A stretch of DNA of 64,000 nucleotides from DATKJY01 sp964540105 (GCA_964540105.1 CAZILL010000001.1:1301762-1365761), one strand, 5' to 3'; counted from the stretch's first letter, positions 54,549 to 63,930 are shown. The notes: a model not told the origin generated them from the sequence alone. Numbers and translations are program-made.

Positions 54549-55754
54549 ATGACTTCAGACCCCAAGGCGTACACTGTCACTGCCGTCACACGCATGATCA
54601 AAGGTACACTCGAAGAGACCTTTCCCGACCTCTGGGTGGAAGGGGAGATATCCAACTACGTACACCACTCCTCCGGCCATCGATATTTCAATTTGAGAGA
54701 TGAGAACGCTGTTATCCACGTGACCCTCTGGCGTTCCGTCGGAACCTCGCTCAAGTTTGAACCGGAAAACGGTCAGCACGTTCGTCTCCATGGGAACATC
54801 AGCGTCTACGAGAAAACTGGAAATTACCAAGTCAATTGCCGCGCGATTGTGCCCGTAGGTATCGGTCCTCTCGAACTTGCGTTTCGTCAGTTACACGAGC
54901 GCTTAACTCGTGAGGGACTGTTTGATGAATCCCGCAAGCGCCCCTTGCCACGCTATCCTGCGACTATAGGAATTGTGACTTCCCCCACCGGAGCTGCTAT
55001 CCGCGACATCATTCAAATCGCGAGTCGGCGCAACAGCACCGTACAGCTCATCCTCTATCCGGCACAGGTGCAGGGGGAGGGAGCCGAGGTCACCATTGCC
55101 GCCGGAATAGACTTCTTCAATACCCGCAATGACATCGATCTGCTCATCATTGGACGAGGGGGAGGGTCGCTCGAAGACCTTTGGCCCTTTAACACCGAAA
55201 CCACGGTCAGAGCCATTGTCCGTTCCCAAATTCCGGTCATTTCTGCGGTCGGTCATGAGATCGATATTACCCTTGCCGACCTGGCTTCCGACCAGCGCGC
55301 CCCGACTCCATCCGCGGCCGCCGAATTGGCCGTCTGGTCAAAACGCGAACTCACAGAGCAGGTTCACGGTTATCGCAGCTCATTGACAGCCGCCCTGAGT
55401 CATCTTGTCAGTCACGCCCGACAGGAGCTAAGGTCGCTGAGAAGTCGTCCCGTTTTCCTCCGGCCTGAGAGTTTTCTGCGTCAGCATCAGCAGTATCTGG
55501 ACAGCCTGACACGACTCATGTCTTCCACCGGAAAAAATCGCTTTGAGGGTCACAAAAACGCCCTATCTTTGCTCTTGGCTCGGTTGGAAAACCTCTCTCC
55601 ATTGAAGATTTTGGCCCGCGGGTATTCCGTCAGCCGTCGCCTGACTGATGGCGCACTGCTCAAGTCGAGCTCGGAGATCAGCCTGGGCGAACGCTTCGAG
55701 ACCATCCTTTCGAACGGTAAACTGATCTCGATTGTTGAGGAATCACAAAACTGA
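54549..55754 (+). CDS. xseA: Exodeoxyribonuclease VII large subunit
   Basis: A 401-residue protein. It has the N-terminal OB domain (WVEGEISNYVHHSSGHRYF), the catalytic core with IGIVTSPTGAAIRDI and GRGGGSLEDLWPFN, and the C-terminal coiled coil. It pairs with the small subunit encoded 8 bases downstream. The complex degrades single-stranded DNA. Confidence 0.95.
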   Translation: MTSDPKAYTVTAVTRMIKGTLEETFPDLWVEGEISNYVHHSSGHRYFNLRDENAVIHVTLWRSVGTSLKFEPENGQHVRLHGNISVYEKTGNYQVNCRAIVPVGIGPLELAFRQLHERLTREGLFDESRKRPLPRYPATIGIVTSPTGAAIRDIIQIASRRNSTVQLILYPAQVQGEGAEVTIAAGIDFFNTRNDIDLLIIGRGGGSLEDLWPFNTETTVRAIVRSQIPVISAVGHEIDITLADLASDQRAPTPSAAAELAVWSKRELTEQVHGYRSSLTAALSHLVSHARQELRSLRSRPVFLRPESFLRQHQQYLDSLTRLMSSTGKNRFEGHKNALSLLLARLENLSPLKILARGYSVSRRLTDGALLKSSSEISLGERFETILSNGKLISIVEESQN

Positions 55755-55762
55755 CTCTGAGT

Positions 55763-56008
55763 ATGACGACAAAGAGGAAATTCAAAGACTACGAATCTGC
55801 CATCGAGCGGCTCGAACAGATCACCACGTCGCTTGAGTCGGGTGATGCCAAGCTGGAGGACGCCATCGCCTTGTACACTGAGGGTCTTGAGATCGTCCGC
55901 TATTGCGACCAGAAGCTCGGAGAAGCCGAGAAGAAGATCAAGATCATCACGGAAGACAACGGCGCCTTCATTGAAACAGATTTCGAATCGGAGACCGACC
56001 ACCCTTGA
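55763..56008 (+). CDS. xseB: Exodeoxyribonuclease VII small subunit
   Basis: An 81-residue helical protein with YESAIERLEQITTSLESGD and LEDAIALYTEG, the XseB hallmark. It overlaps the prenyl diphosphate synthase gene by 4 bases. Confidence 0.94.
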   Translation: MTTKRKFKDYESAIERLEQITTSLESGDAKLEDAIALYTEGLEIVRYCDQKLGEAEKKIKIITEDNGAFIETDFESETDHP

Positions 56009-56892
56009 ACCGTGTTCAAACTATCAACGGGCAGGAGTATTTGGTCCAGATCCGTAATTTGGTCGACTCGCTGCTGATCCGTTTCACGCCATCTGAGGAC
56101 GAGGAACCACGCTCTCTCCATGCTGCCGTCCGCTATTCTCTTCTTGCTGGTGGGAAGCGGATTCGCCCCACTCTTGCCCATGCGGCATACGAATTCTGTC
56201 GGCGCGACCGAGGTTCCAATCCAGACACTATTCATCGCGCCATGGCCGCCATTGAGATGGTTCACACCTATTCACTGATCCACGACGATCTCCCGTGTAT
56301 GGACGATGACGAACTCCGTCGAGGGATACCGACCTGCCACAAAAAGTTCGGCGAGGCGGTAGCTGTTCTGGCGGGCGACACACTCCACGTGATGGCGTTC
56401 AACCTCATGGCTCAGACCGGTTCCAATCGAGCTGTTCTCGAACTGGCCGAAGCCGTCGGTACGGCCGGAATGCTCGGCGGGCAGATTGCCGACATTGAAG
56501 CTGAAGGACGCCGGGTCACCCGCAGTGAAATCATCAATATCCATACCCGCAAGACGGGCGCACTCATTCGCGCTTCACTCCGAATCGGCGCCATGCTTGG
56601 CGATGCCGACGACTCCTTGCTCGCTCGCTTCACCATCTACGGCGAGAGAATTGGGCTTGCCTTCCAGATTATCGATGACATCCTCGATGTCGAAGGGGAT
56701 CAGGAAAAACTTGGCAAGAAAGTCGGCTCCGATTGTAAGAATCAGAAGGCGACTTACCCGGGTGTTGTCGGTCTCGAGCAGGCACGGCTCGACGCTGCCC
56801 GATTGATCGACGAGGCCCTGATGGTTTTTGGCGAGTATGATGACAACATCCTGCAGTTTATCGCCCGCTACATCGGGCAACGAGAGCGCTGA
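56005..56892 (+). CDS. ispA: Farnesyl/geranylgeranyl diphosphate synthase
   Basis: A 295-residue trans-prenyltransferase. The first Asp-rich motif is HDDLPCMDDDELRRG, and the second is QIIDDILD. GGKRIRP is near residue 49. It extends allylic diphosphates with IPP. The C15 or C20 product cannot be decided by eye. The start is the TTG at 56005, overlapping xseB by 4 bases, with dxs 3 bases downstream. Confidence 0.92.
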   Translation: MNRVQTINGQEYLVQIRNLVDSLLIRFTPSEDEEPRSLHAAVRYSLLAGGKRIRPTLAHAAYEFCRRDRGSNPDTIHRAMAAIEMVHTYSLIHDDLPCMDDDELRRGIPTCHKKFGEAVAVLAGDTLHVMAFNLMAQTGSNRAVLELAEAVGTAGMLGGQIADIEAEGRRVTRSEIINIHTRKTGALIRASLRIGAMLGDADDSLLARFTIYGERIGLAFQIIDDILDVEGDQEKLGKKVGSDCKNQKATYPGVVGLEQARLDAARLIDEALMVFGEYDDNILQFIARYIGQRER

Positions 56893-56895
56893 TAG

Positions 56896-58875
56896 ATGAC
56901 GAACGAGCGCGTTATAAGACACTTGCCGGCGATCAAGTCACCCGACGATCTAAAGAAGCTCTCGGTTGAAGAGCTGGTCGAATTAGCTTCAGAAATTCGC
57001 CACGAAATCGTCACGGTCGTTTCCGAAACCGGCGGGCACCTCGCTTCCAACCTCGGGGCTGTGGAACTGACCATAGCCTTGCACTACATCTATGATTTCA
57101 TGAACGATCGACTCGTCTGGGATGTCAGTCACCAGACCTACGCCCACAAAATTCTCACCGGACGCCGCGACCAGATTCACACCATCCGCCAATACGAAGG
57201 GCTTGCCGGATACACCAAGCGCAGCGAATCCCCCTACGATCACTTCGGCGCCGGCCACGCGTCGACTTCAATCTCCGCGGCTCTCGGCTTCGCCGTCGCA
57301 CGCGATCTGGCCGATGAAACCCATCGTGCGGTAGCAGTCATCGGTGATGGCGCCATGACCGGCGGCATGGCCTTCGAAGGGATGAACAACGCCGGCTCGC
57401 TCAAGAAGAACCTGCTGGTCATCCTCAACGATAACACCTGGTCGATCTCCAAGAACGTCGGGTCGATCTCTAAATACCTTACCAGCATTATGGCCGACGA
57501 GAAGTTTCAGAAGCTCAAGTCTGAGGTCTGGGAACTGACCGGACGTTTCAAACGGCGCGATAAGATTCGTGCCACTATCCGCGACCTCGAAAACTCTATA
57601 AAGGGATTTCTTGTCCCGGGGATGCTCTTCGAGAAGCTCGGCTTTCATTATTTCGGCCCCATCGACGGTCATGACCTGCCGCTACTCATCAGGACCCTTA
57701 AAGACCTGAAGACCATCCCCGGTCCGAAACTGCTTCACATCGCGACGGTAAAAGGGAAGGGGTACGCCCCCGCCGAAGACGACGCCTTCAAGTACCACGG
57801 CGTGGGGAAATTCGACAAGATCACCGGCAAGACCGCCAGCTCAGCCTCGCAACTCCCTACATATACGCAGGTGTTTGGGAAGACCATCCTCGAACTGGCC
57901 GCCAAGGACCCGAAGGTCGTCGCGATCACCGCCGCCATGTGTTCCGGTACGGGTCTGGTCGAATTCTCCGAAGCCTACCCGGACCGATTCTTCGACGTCG
58001 GCATTGCCGAAGCACACGCCACCTGCTTTGCCGGAGCCATGGCCGCCGATGGCCACGTCAAACCCTACTTGACGATCTATTCAACCTTTCTCCAACGCGC
58101 CTACGATCAGGTGATACACGATCTCGCCATCCAGAATATTCCGGTCGTCATCTGCATGGATCGCGCCGGACTCGTGGGTGATGACGGTCCCACCCACCAC
58201 GGCGTCTTTGACCTCGCGTATCTTTCGACGGTGCCCAACGTCACTGTTATCGCCCCCAAAGACGGCAACGAGCTGCGCGACCTGATGCACCACACCGTTG
58301 ACCATGCCATCCCCGGCATCGTTGCTATCCGTTATCCGCGCGACAGCGTCCCCACTCCGATACGTGACGAGATCAAACCGATCGAGTGGGGGGCATGGGA
58401 AGCTCTCACTCTTCCTTCTGAAATCACATTCCTTGCCGTGGGGGCTATGGTCTCGGCGGCGCTCTCAGCCGCTGAAAGACTCGCGCTCAAAGGAATCGAA
58501 GTCGCCGTTGTCAGTGCCCGCTTCGTCAAGCCGTTCGACTCCGAGATGCTCGAGCAACTCAAGGCAAATAGCCGCGCGATTGTAACCATCGAGGAAGCCG
58601 CCCTTCGCGGTGGCTTCGGTCAGGCTATTGCAGAGTACCTCCTGTCCAACAATTACGACGGCAAATTCAAAGCTCTTGGTGTTGCCGACTCCTTCATCCC
58701 CCACGGCACCCGCGCCCAGCTTCTCAAAGATGTCGGCCTCGACGCCGATGGCATCGCTGCTTCCGTCGAGCAATTCCTGGCCGACCAATCAAAACAGCCC
58801 GGCGGTTTCTTCCAGCGACTTGTTTTTCGCAAGAACGGCCCAGCCCGCAAGCCCCCGCTCAAGAACGCCGGGTAA
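56896..58875 (+). CDS. dxs: 1-deoxy-D-xylulose-5-phosphate synthase
   Basis: A 659-residue thiamine-diphosphate enzyme, the first step of the MEP isoprenoid route. Landmarks are DVSHQTYAHKILTGR, the ThDP motif GDGAMTGGMAFEGMNNAG, and DRAGLVGDDGPTHHGVFD. It follows ispA, so a local isoprenoid unit feeds both uppS and the UbiA protein. Confidence 0.96.
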   Translation: MTNERVIRHLPAIKSPDDLKKLSVEELVELASEIRHEIVTVVSETGGHLASNLGAVELTIALHYIYDFMNDRLVWDVSHQTYAHKILTGRRDQIHTIRQYEGLAGYTKRSESPYDHFGAGHASTSISAALGFAVARDLADETHRAVAVIGDGAMTGGMAFEGMNNAGSLKKNLLVILNDNTWSISKNVGSISKYLTSIMADEKFQKLKSEVWELTGRFKRRDKIRATIRDLENSIKGFLVPGMLFEKLGFHYFGPIDGHDLPLLIRTLKDLKTIPGPKLLHIATVKGKGYAPAEDDAFKYHGVGKFDKITGKTASSASQLPTYTQVFGKTILELAAKDPKVVAITAAMCSGTGLVEFSEAYPDRFFDVGIAEAHATCFAGAMAADGHVKPYLTIYSTFLQRAYDQVIHDLAIQNIPVVICMDRAGLVGDDGPTHHGVFDLAYLSTVPNVTVIAPKDGNELRDLMHHTVDHAIPGIVAIRYPRDSVPTPIRDEIKPIEWGAWEALTLPSEITFLAVGAMVSAALSAAERLALKGIEVAVVSARFVKPFDSEMLEQLKANSRAIVTIEEAALRGGFGQAIAEYLLSNNYDGKFKALGVADSFIPHGTRAQLLKDVGLDADGIAASVEQFLADQSKQPGGFFQRLVFRKNGPARKPPLKNAG

Positions 58876-58904
58876 GCAGGTCACCTACCGATCGAAGTCA
58901 AACC

Positions 58905-59771
58905 ATGCGCTTTGGACTTATCGCCAATCTTCGCCGTGTCGGCGCCCACAACGCCATCGACACTTTAGTCAAGTGGATTGAGCGCACCGGCCACGATCTT
59001 TGCATCTGCGACGACCTCAAGTCTGTCGGCAAATGGCCCGGTGAGCATATCCCGCGCAGCAAGCTCGCCTCGCAGGTCGATGTCATTGTGTCGATGGGTG
59101 GCGATGGCACCCTCCTGGCTACGGCGCGTGCGGTCGGTTCGGTCGGCACTCCCATTCTCGGCATCAACCTCGGTTCGCTCGGCTTTCTCACCCAGCAGAC
59201 TCCGGCGCAACTCGAAACCAGTCTACAGGCTGTCGCCGACAACCAGTACCAGATCGAGGAACGCATGCTTCTCAAAGCCACAACCCTCGGCCGCTACAAA
59301 CTCGACGAACCGTTCGCCCTCAACGATATCGTCCTCGGCCGTTCCCTGCATCATCGCATCCTCGACATCAACCTCAAGGTCAACGGCGAGGATGTTGTCA
59401 CCTACATTGCCGACGGCCTGATCATCGCCACACCCACCGGCTCCACCGCCTATTCGCTCGCTGTCGGTGGTCCGCTGATCCATCCCAAAATCGACGCCAT
59501 CATCGCCGCCCCGATAGCCGCTTTCTCGCTGGCCACCCGCCCTATGATCTTCTCCGGCGACGATCAACTCGAACTCTGTCTCACGTCGCGCAATCAGGAG
59601 GCCTATCTCACACTTGACGGGCAGGTCGGTATCGCGATCCACCCCACTGAGACTATCACCATCACCAAAGCCGACTTCCGTATCCGCCTCGTGACTTTCC
59701 CCGGCAGCTCCTATTATGCACTCCTGAAGAGCAAGCTCCACTGGGGCGTGCCGCCCAACTACCATTCCTGA
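58905..59771 (+). CDS. nadK: NAD kinase
   Basis: A 288-residue ATP-NAD kinase with SMGGDGTLLATAR (Asp67) and the NLGSLGFL and TPTGSTAYSLAVGGP segments. It makes NADP. It follows dxs by 29 bases. Confidence 0.95.
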   Translation: MRFGLIANLRRVGAHNAIDTLVKWIERTGHDLCICDDLKSVGKWPGEHIPRSKLASQVDVIVSMGGDGTLLATARAVGSVGTPILGINLGSLGFLTQQTPAQLETSLQAVADNQYQIEERMLLKATTLGRYKLDEPFALNDIVLGRSLHHRILDINLKVNGEDVVTYIADGLIIATPTGSTAYSLAVGGPLIHPKIDAIIAAPIAAFSLATRPMIFSGDDQLELCLTSRNQEAYLTLDGQVGIAIHPTETITITKADFRIRLVTFPGSSYYALLKSKLHWGVPPNYHS

Positions 59772-59783
59772 GCGCCTCCTCGC

Positions 59784-60878
59784 ATGTGCCGCCTCTTCGG
59801 CCTTATCGCCGATCACACGACTGACATCAGCTACTGGATGGCCGGCTGCGAGCGTCCATTTCAAAGCTGGGCCAATGTCCACTGTCATGGCTACGGAGTA
59901 GGCTGGTACGAGCAGGGAAGAGCCTGCGTGAAAAAAGAACCGATCTCGGCGCTCGCATCGCAGCAATTCCCGCAGGTCGCTGCGTCGGCCAAGTCTCATC
60001 TCTTCGTCACTCACCTTCGCAAAGCCACCGTCGGTGACCACACCATCGAGAATTGCCACCCGTTCGTGCACAACTCATGGCTCTTCGCTCACAACGGGAC
60101 CATCGACCGCGACGCCTTGATCACTCGCCTTGACACCGAACACCGTTCCCGACTCACCGGCGCCACCGATTCCGAAGTTCTCTTTCATTGGATTTTGCAA
60201 GAAACCCAACGTGATCCAGAGGTGCCCCACGCTTCAGGGCTGCTGAAAAGATTTCGTAAAGCCGCAAATAACCTCTCCCCCGCCCCTCTCCCACTGGGAG
60301 AGGGGGGCGCAGCAACGGGTAAGGGGAGAGCTTCTTCACTCCATTCAGACTTTTCAAAAGAACTTCGTAAAGACACCAATGGCCTCAGCCCTTCCCCTTC
60401 TCCTCGCTGGGGAGAAGGTGCCCGAATGGCGGATGAGGGGTTTCTTCAACAAACCCCACTGGAAGAAGGTGCCGCGAAGCAAAGTGATGTGGCCAAGCAT
60501 TTGGGGGCTGTTGAAAAGGTTTCGCAGAATCGAATTTGTTCCCCCTCTCCCATCCACGGGAGAGGGGGGCGCGAAGCGCAGGGTGAGGGGAGTTTCCCAG
60601 CACGCCTCAAAACTGCCATCACCGAAGTGAAAAAACACCCCTACACCTCCCTCAAATTTCTTCTCACTGACGGCCACACCCTCTACGCCTACCGCGAAGC
60701 CATCGACAAACTTGACTACTACACCCTCTACTACCTGTCCAAGACCACACCGAGCGGCCGCACCGTGATAGTCTGCTCCGAGAAGCTGACCGACGACAAC
60801 TGGCTCGAAATCCCAAACGGCCACCTGCTGATTGTTCCCCCCACCCTCACGCCCGTTCTCAGCGGCTCAGCGCTATAA
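59784..60878 (+). CDS. Class II glutamine amidotransferase interrupted by in-frame repeats
   Basis: A 364-residue product with an N-terminal nucleophile Cys2 (MCRLFGLIAD), HGYGVGWYEQ, THLRKATVG and FAHNGTIDR, typical of YafJ-like class II amidotransferases that free ammonia from glutamine. Residues about 150-272 do not look like the family. They are Pro/Gly/Ser-rich and come from palindromic repeats (60231-60600) read through in frame: LSPAPLPLGEGG, LSPSPSPRWGEG and SPSPIHGRGG. After the insert the domain resumes with KFLLTDGHTLYAYREAIDKLDYY. Removing it leaves about 245-250 residues, normal for the family. Whether the insert is kept in a working protein is unknown. Confidence 0.8.
   Translation: MCRLFGLIADHTTDISYWMAGCERPFQSWANVHCHGYGVGWYEQGRACVKKEPISALASQQFPQVAASAKSHLFVTHLRKATVGDHTIENCHPFVHNSWLFAHNGTIDRDALITRLDTEHRSRLTGATDSEVLFHWILQETQRDPEVPHASGLLKRFRKAANNLSPAPLPLGEGGAATGKGRASSLHSDFSKELRKDTNGLSPSPSPRWGEGARMADEGFLQQTPLEEGAAKQSDVAKHLGAVEKVSQNRICSPSPIHGRGGREAQGEGSFPARLKTAITEVKKHPYTSLKFLLTDGHTLYAYREAIDKLDYYTLYYLSKTTPSGRTVIVCSEKLTDDNWLEIPNGHLLIVPPTLTPVLSGSAL
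60231..60600 (+). repeat. Three imperfect copies of a GC-rich palindromic repeat inside the amidotransferase gene
   Basis: Each copy has a segment like GAAAAGNTTTCGNAAAG (60246, 60353, 60513 approximately) followed by a palindrome such as CCCCTCTCCCACTGGGAG with a following AGGGGGGCGC and a GGGTAAGGGGAG- or GGGTGAGGGGAG-like tail. The copies lie about 108 and 160 bases apart and share reading frame with the host gene. Confidence 0.8.
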
Positions 60879-60890
60879 GTTGCGCTTACC

Positions 60891-60930
60891 TTTACCCCCC
60901 TCCCCGTGTCGGTGAGGGCCGGGGAGAGGT
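60891..60930 (+). repeat. Further copy of the palindromic repeat in the following gap
   Basis: The bases from the CCCCCC run through CCGTGTCGGTGAGGGCC to GGGGAGAGG are of the same type as the repeats inside the upstream gene. This copy is outside coding sequence, the more usual place for such elements. Confidence 0.6.
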
Positions 60931-60966
60931 CACATTCTCTCCACAATCTACTGGGGGGTTCGCGCC

Positions 60967-60995
60967 TTGACAAAACGGAGATTGCAGAGTACATT
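60967..60995 (+). promoter_or_regulatory. Sigma70-type promoter of the FISUMP gene
   Basis: TTGACA (60967-60972) is followed after 17 bases by TACATT (60990-60995), 43 bases before the ATG at 61039. Confidence 0.7.
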
Positions 60996-61038
60996 CTCAT
61001 ATGCTTCAATTGAAACATTACTCAGAAGAGGAGATACG

Positions 61039-62178
61039 ATGCTTCGAATTCACAACATTCTGACGGCGGCATTGCTGGCGTTTCTGTTCGCGATGCCGAC
61101 TACCGCAACTTGCCAGAACTACTGCGCATCATTTAAGTCGGGCAACGTCGACGGGTCCGCTGATGAGGTAGTCGATATCTCGGATCTGTTTGGGCTGATT
61201 GATTATCTGAATGGGAATGCACCGTTGCCATGCATTAACTCGCAGGTGCCGTTAGTAGTCACCAACGGTATAAGTGAGATAACTCAGTCAACCGCGATGT
61301 GCGGGGGGAATGTCACATCCGACCTGGGCTTGACGGTAACCGTCCGCGGAGTATGTTGGAGTACGAACGCCACGCCTACGACATCAAACGATAAGACCAC
61401 CGATGGTGAAGGCACGTGTAGCTTTGTCAGTTCGATTTCTGGTTTATCTGCCAGCACCACTTACTATGTGCGGGCGTACGCCACGAATGGTTCTGGCACC
61501 GGCTATGGCTTGGCCGTGCCGTTTACCACGCCAGCTTCGTCTAACACAGTAACCGACATTGACGGCAACGTATACCCGACTGTGACTATTGGCACTCAAG
61601 TATGGATGGCGGCCAATCTGAAAGTGACCCACTACCAGAACGGTGATCCCCTTCCTAATGTAACCGCCACAGCGACATGGACAGGCCTTACTGCAGGTGC
61701 ATACTGCGAGTATGACAATGATGTAAATAATGTTGCGACGTATGGCCGATTATATAACTGGTACGCCGCAAGTGACGTCCGCAACATCGCGCCGGCTGGT
61801 TGGCACGTACCAACTGACGCCGAGTGGATGCAGCTGGAAATGTATCTTGGTATGAGTTTAGCTGAAGTCGGAGGAAATCAAACATGGCGCGGCACGACTG
61901 AAGGCGGCAAGCTCAAAGAAGCAGGCCTGACTCATTGGGCCACCGCCAATATCGGCGCCACCAATGAGAGTGGCTTCACCGCATTGCCAGGAGGTACACG
62001 TTACACCGGTGACTACGGTGTTTATGTCATAGGTTCGTGGTGTGCCTTTTGGACTTCCACGGATAAGCCCGATTATGAGATTACATATGGCCGGGTCCTT
62101 TCTACTGATAACGCGCAGGTCGGACGCTATTTCTATTATAAGCACAATGGTCATTCCATCCGCTGCGTCAAGGATTAA
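61039..62178 (+). CDS. Secreted FISUMP-domain protein with N-terminal dockerin-like segment
   Basis: A 379-residue exported protein. After a signal peptide (to about TTATCQ) comes an EF-hand/dockerin-like element (NVDGSADEVVDISDLFGLIDYL), then a fibronectin-like beta domain (about 72-165), and a C-terminal FISUMP domain of the Fibrobacter major-paralogue type with DIDGNVYPTVTIGTQVWMA, YNWYAA and GWHVPTDAEW. Function of this domain is not known, but such proteins are usually extracellular. The frame continues upstream to 60967, overlapping the promoter, so the ATG at 61039, preceded by GAAGAGGAG, is the start. Confidence 0.85.
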   Translation: MLRIHNILTAALLAFLFAMPTTATCQNYCASFKSGNVDGSADEVVDISDLFGLIDYLNGNAPLPCINSQVPLVVTNGISEITQSTAMCGGNVTSDLGLTVTVRGVCWSTNATPTTSNDKTTDGEGTCSFVSSISGLSASTTYYVRAYATNGSGTGYGLAVPFTTPASSNTVTDIDGNVYPTVTIGTQVWMAANLKVTHYQNGDPLPNVTATATWTGLTAGAYCEYDNDVNNVATYGRLYNWYAASDVRNIAPAGWHVPTDAEWMQLEMYLGMSLAEVGGNQTWRGTTEGGKLKEAGLTHWATANIGATNESGFTALPGGTRYTGDYGVYVIGSWCAFWTSTDKPDYEITYGRVLSTDNAQVGRYFYYKHNGHSIRCVKD

Positions 62179-62313
62179 TCGATTGTCTGTGTATGACTTC
62201 GGAATCATCTTGTCTGTAGTGCCTTTCCCAAAGAAACAAGGGGCACTATAGTAATGGTGCTCTATAGGGGGTTGAATTTCGGCAGAGCTGAAGGCGTTCG
62301 TCTTGAGGTACGT

Positions 62314-62823
62314 GTGCGACTGGGAATTGCGACAGCTCTATCATTACTTGTTGTGGCGTCCGTCGTGGCCGAACCAGCCGACAGCTCGACAGTGCAATGC
62401 TACCAGCGGATCGCCCAAAAGGTTCCAATGGATCAGCCGATCACGATCGTCATGACCGACAGCAGTTCCATCAAGTGTCTCATGCCGGTTGTGATTGCCT
62501 CAGCCTCGTCTCTCCACGTCGTGCCGGTCAGTGATACGGGTTACAAAAGCAGCATCTTTGTTCCGTTCCATGAAGTCGCCAGAATCACTTACACCAAGCC
62601 GAGTCTCATCCGACACGGGTTCGTTCTTCTCGGGCTGGGGCTCGGGGCCTATGCCGGCGGAGCGGCGGGGAGAGCGTCATCGCCGGGTTCACGGAATCTC
62701 GACTTCTCAGGTGAGGCGGGTGCAGCGATTACCGGCGCGATCATCGGTGGCATCGTAGGCGTAGTCTGCGGACATAAGGTTGGCAAGCACTTCACGACAA
62801 CTGTCACTCTGAAGTGTCCGTAG
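62314..62823 (+). CDS. Hypothetical membrane-associated protein with glycine-zipper segment
   Basis: About 169 residues from the GTG at 62314, which has TGAGG five bases upstream. The frame could also begin at 62254. There is a signal-like N-terminal segment (LGIATALSLLVVASVVA). The C-terminal region is Gly/Ala-rich with GLGLGAYAGGAAG and GAIIGGIVGVVCGHKVG, a glycine-zipper pattern seen in some envelope proteins. No function is assigned. Confidence 0.65.
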   Translation: MRLGIATALSLLVVASVVAEPADSSTVQCYQRIAQKVPMDQPITIVMTDSSSIKCLMPVVIASASSLHVVPVSDTGYKSSIFVPFHEVARITYTKPSLIRHGFVLLGLGLGAYAGGAAGRASSPGSRNLDFSGEAGAAITGAIIGGIVGVVCGHKVGKHFTTTVTLKCP

Positions 62824-62894
62824 ACTCGAGCTGACGCCTGCGCAAATTATCCTTGCCACCACTACCGCTTTCCAATACTTTCGTCCACGTGCAA

Positions 62895-62970
62895 GCGGGA
62901 GTAACTCAGTTGGTAGAGTCACAGCCTTCCAAGCTGTTGGTCGCGAGTTCGAGTCTCGTCTCCCGCTCCA
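62895..62970 (+). tRNA. tRNA-Gly (anticodon TCC), CCA encoded
   Basis: Acceptor GCGGGAG pairs with CTCCCGC, and the anticodon arm ACAGC-CTTCCAA-GCTGT gives anticodon TCC. CCA is encoded after the discriminator T. Confidence 0.95.
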
Positions 62971-62992
62971 TTTTGTTCACCCCCGACCCGCT

Positions 62993-63598
62993 ATGAAAAT
63001 CGCGCAGAATCGCACGCATCATCTCTCCTTTTCGTGCCTTGTCCTCGCTTGTGCGATTGTTCTTGGCTCGTTGTTTGTCTCGTGCATCCAGCGCAAACCC
63101 GAGCGGCTTTCCAAGCGTGAATCCCCGGTCACCGGCGAACTTAACTCCATGCTCCGCGAGCACGAATCCCTGAGCGCCGGCACTGCACGCGAGAACGACC
63201 TGCGCGGTCGGGTCTACAAGCGCCACCGCGAGATGATCTTCATGTTTCTTTCGCAGTCGCTGATCGTCGAAGCGGTCGACCTACATCGCGCCGCTTTCCT
63301 GCTGGCCGGTTCAAACGACGCCAAAAACCCCGATCTGTTTCTTCTCGCCTACAATCTTGCCTCGGAAGCGTCACATAAAGGAAACGAAGAAAGTCGCTAT
63401 TTGACAGCCTCTTGTATGGATCAATACCTCCTTTCGCAGAACCTCCCCCAGAAATATGGCACCCAGCAGTACAAAGATCACTTCGGTCGCGTTTGTCTCT
63501 CATATCTTGACACGCTTACCTCGGATTCCGAACGTGCCGTCTGGAACGTCCCTTCGCTCGATTCTCTCAAGAACATCGTCGCCTCGAAAAATCGCTGA
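62993..63598 (+). CDS. Lipoprotein, DUF6624-like
   Basis: A 201-residue protein with a lipobox FVSC near residue 28-31. The region YLTASCMDQYLLSQNLPQKYGTQQYKD resembles the DUF6624 family, whose members carry a similar QxYGTQ segment and have no known function. It starts 22 bases after tRNA-Gly. Confidence 0.75.
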   Translation: MKIAQNRTHHLSFSCLVLACAIVLGSLFVSCIQRKPERLSKRESPVTGELNSMLREHESLSAGTARENDLRGRVYKRHREMIFMFLSQSLIVEAVDLHRAAFLLAGSNDAKNPDLFLLAYNLASEASHKGNEESRYLTASCMDQYLLSQNLPQKYGTQQYKDHFGRVCLSYLDTLTSDSERAVWNVPSLDSLKNIVASKNR

Positions 63599-63752
63599 CG
63601 TTAGGCTATCTCCTTGTCGCGTAATCTCGTACCTCCCGCTTATATGCCTCGAGAGTGAGTCTGTTCTGGGCCTGTGACTGGTGACCCTGACGTGGCGTCC
63701 GGCGGCAACTACTGGCCTGTATCCTGTTAATTGATAAGCAGTAAAAAATGCC

Positions 63753-63781
63753 TTGACAGGTTTTTTCGGTCTCCATATGTT
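63753..63781 (+). promoter_or_regulatory. Promoter of the tRNA-Thr/tuf unit
   Basis: TTGACA (63753-63758) is followed after 17 bases by TATGTT (63776-63781). The transcript would begin about 70 bases before tRNA-Thr. The gap 63599-63857 has no gene. Confidence 0.6.
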
Positions 63782-63857
63782 ACGGGTTCACCTAAAGGAG
63801 AGGTACATCCTGTCCGCTGGTGACTCGGGTTTACGTTGACTGAACGTTAATATAGAA

Positions 63858-63930
63858 GCCCAGATAGCTCAGTTGGTAGAGCACATCCTTGGTAAGGATG
63901 AGGTCACCAGTTCGATCCTGGTTCTGGGCT
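63858..63930 (+). tRNA. tRNA-Thr (anticodon GGT)
   Basis: Acceptor GCCCAGA pairs with TCTGGGC, and the anticodon arm CATCC-TTGGTAA-GGATG gives anticodon GGT. CCA is not encoded. A tRNA-Thr upstream of tuf is a common bacterial order. Confidence 0.95.

Noticed and set aside
59223..60071. A 282-codon minus-strand open frame
   Set aside because: It covers the end of nadK and the start of the amidotransferase, both with clear family motifs on the plus strand. It is Gly/Asp-rich antisense noise.
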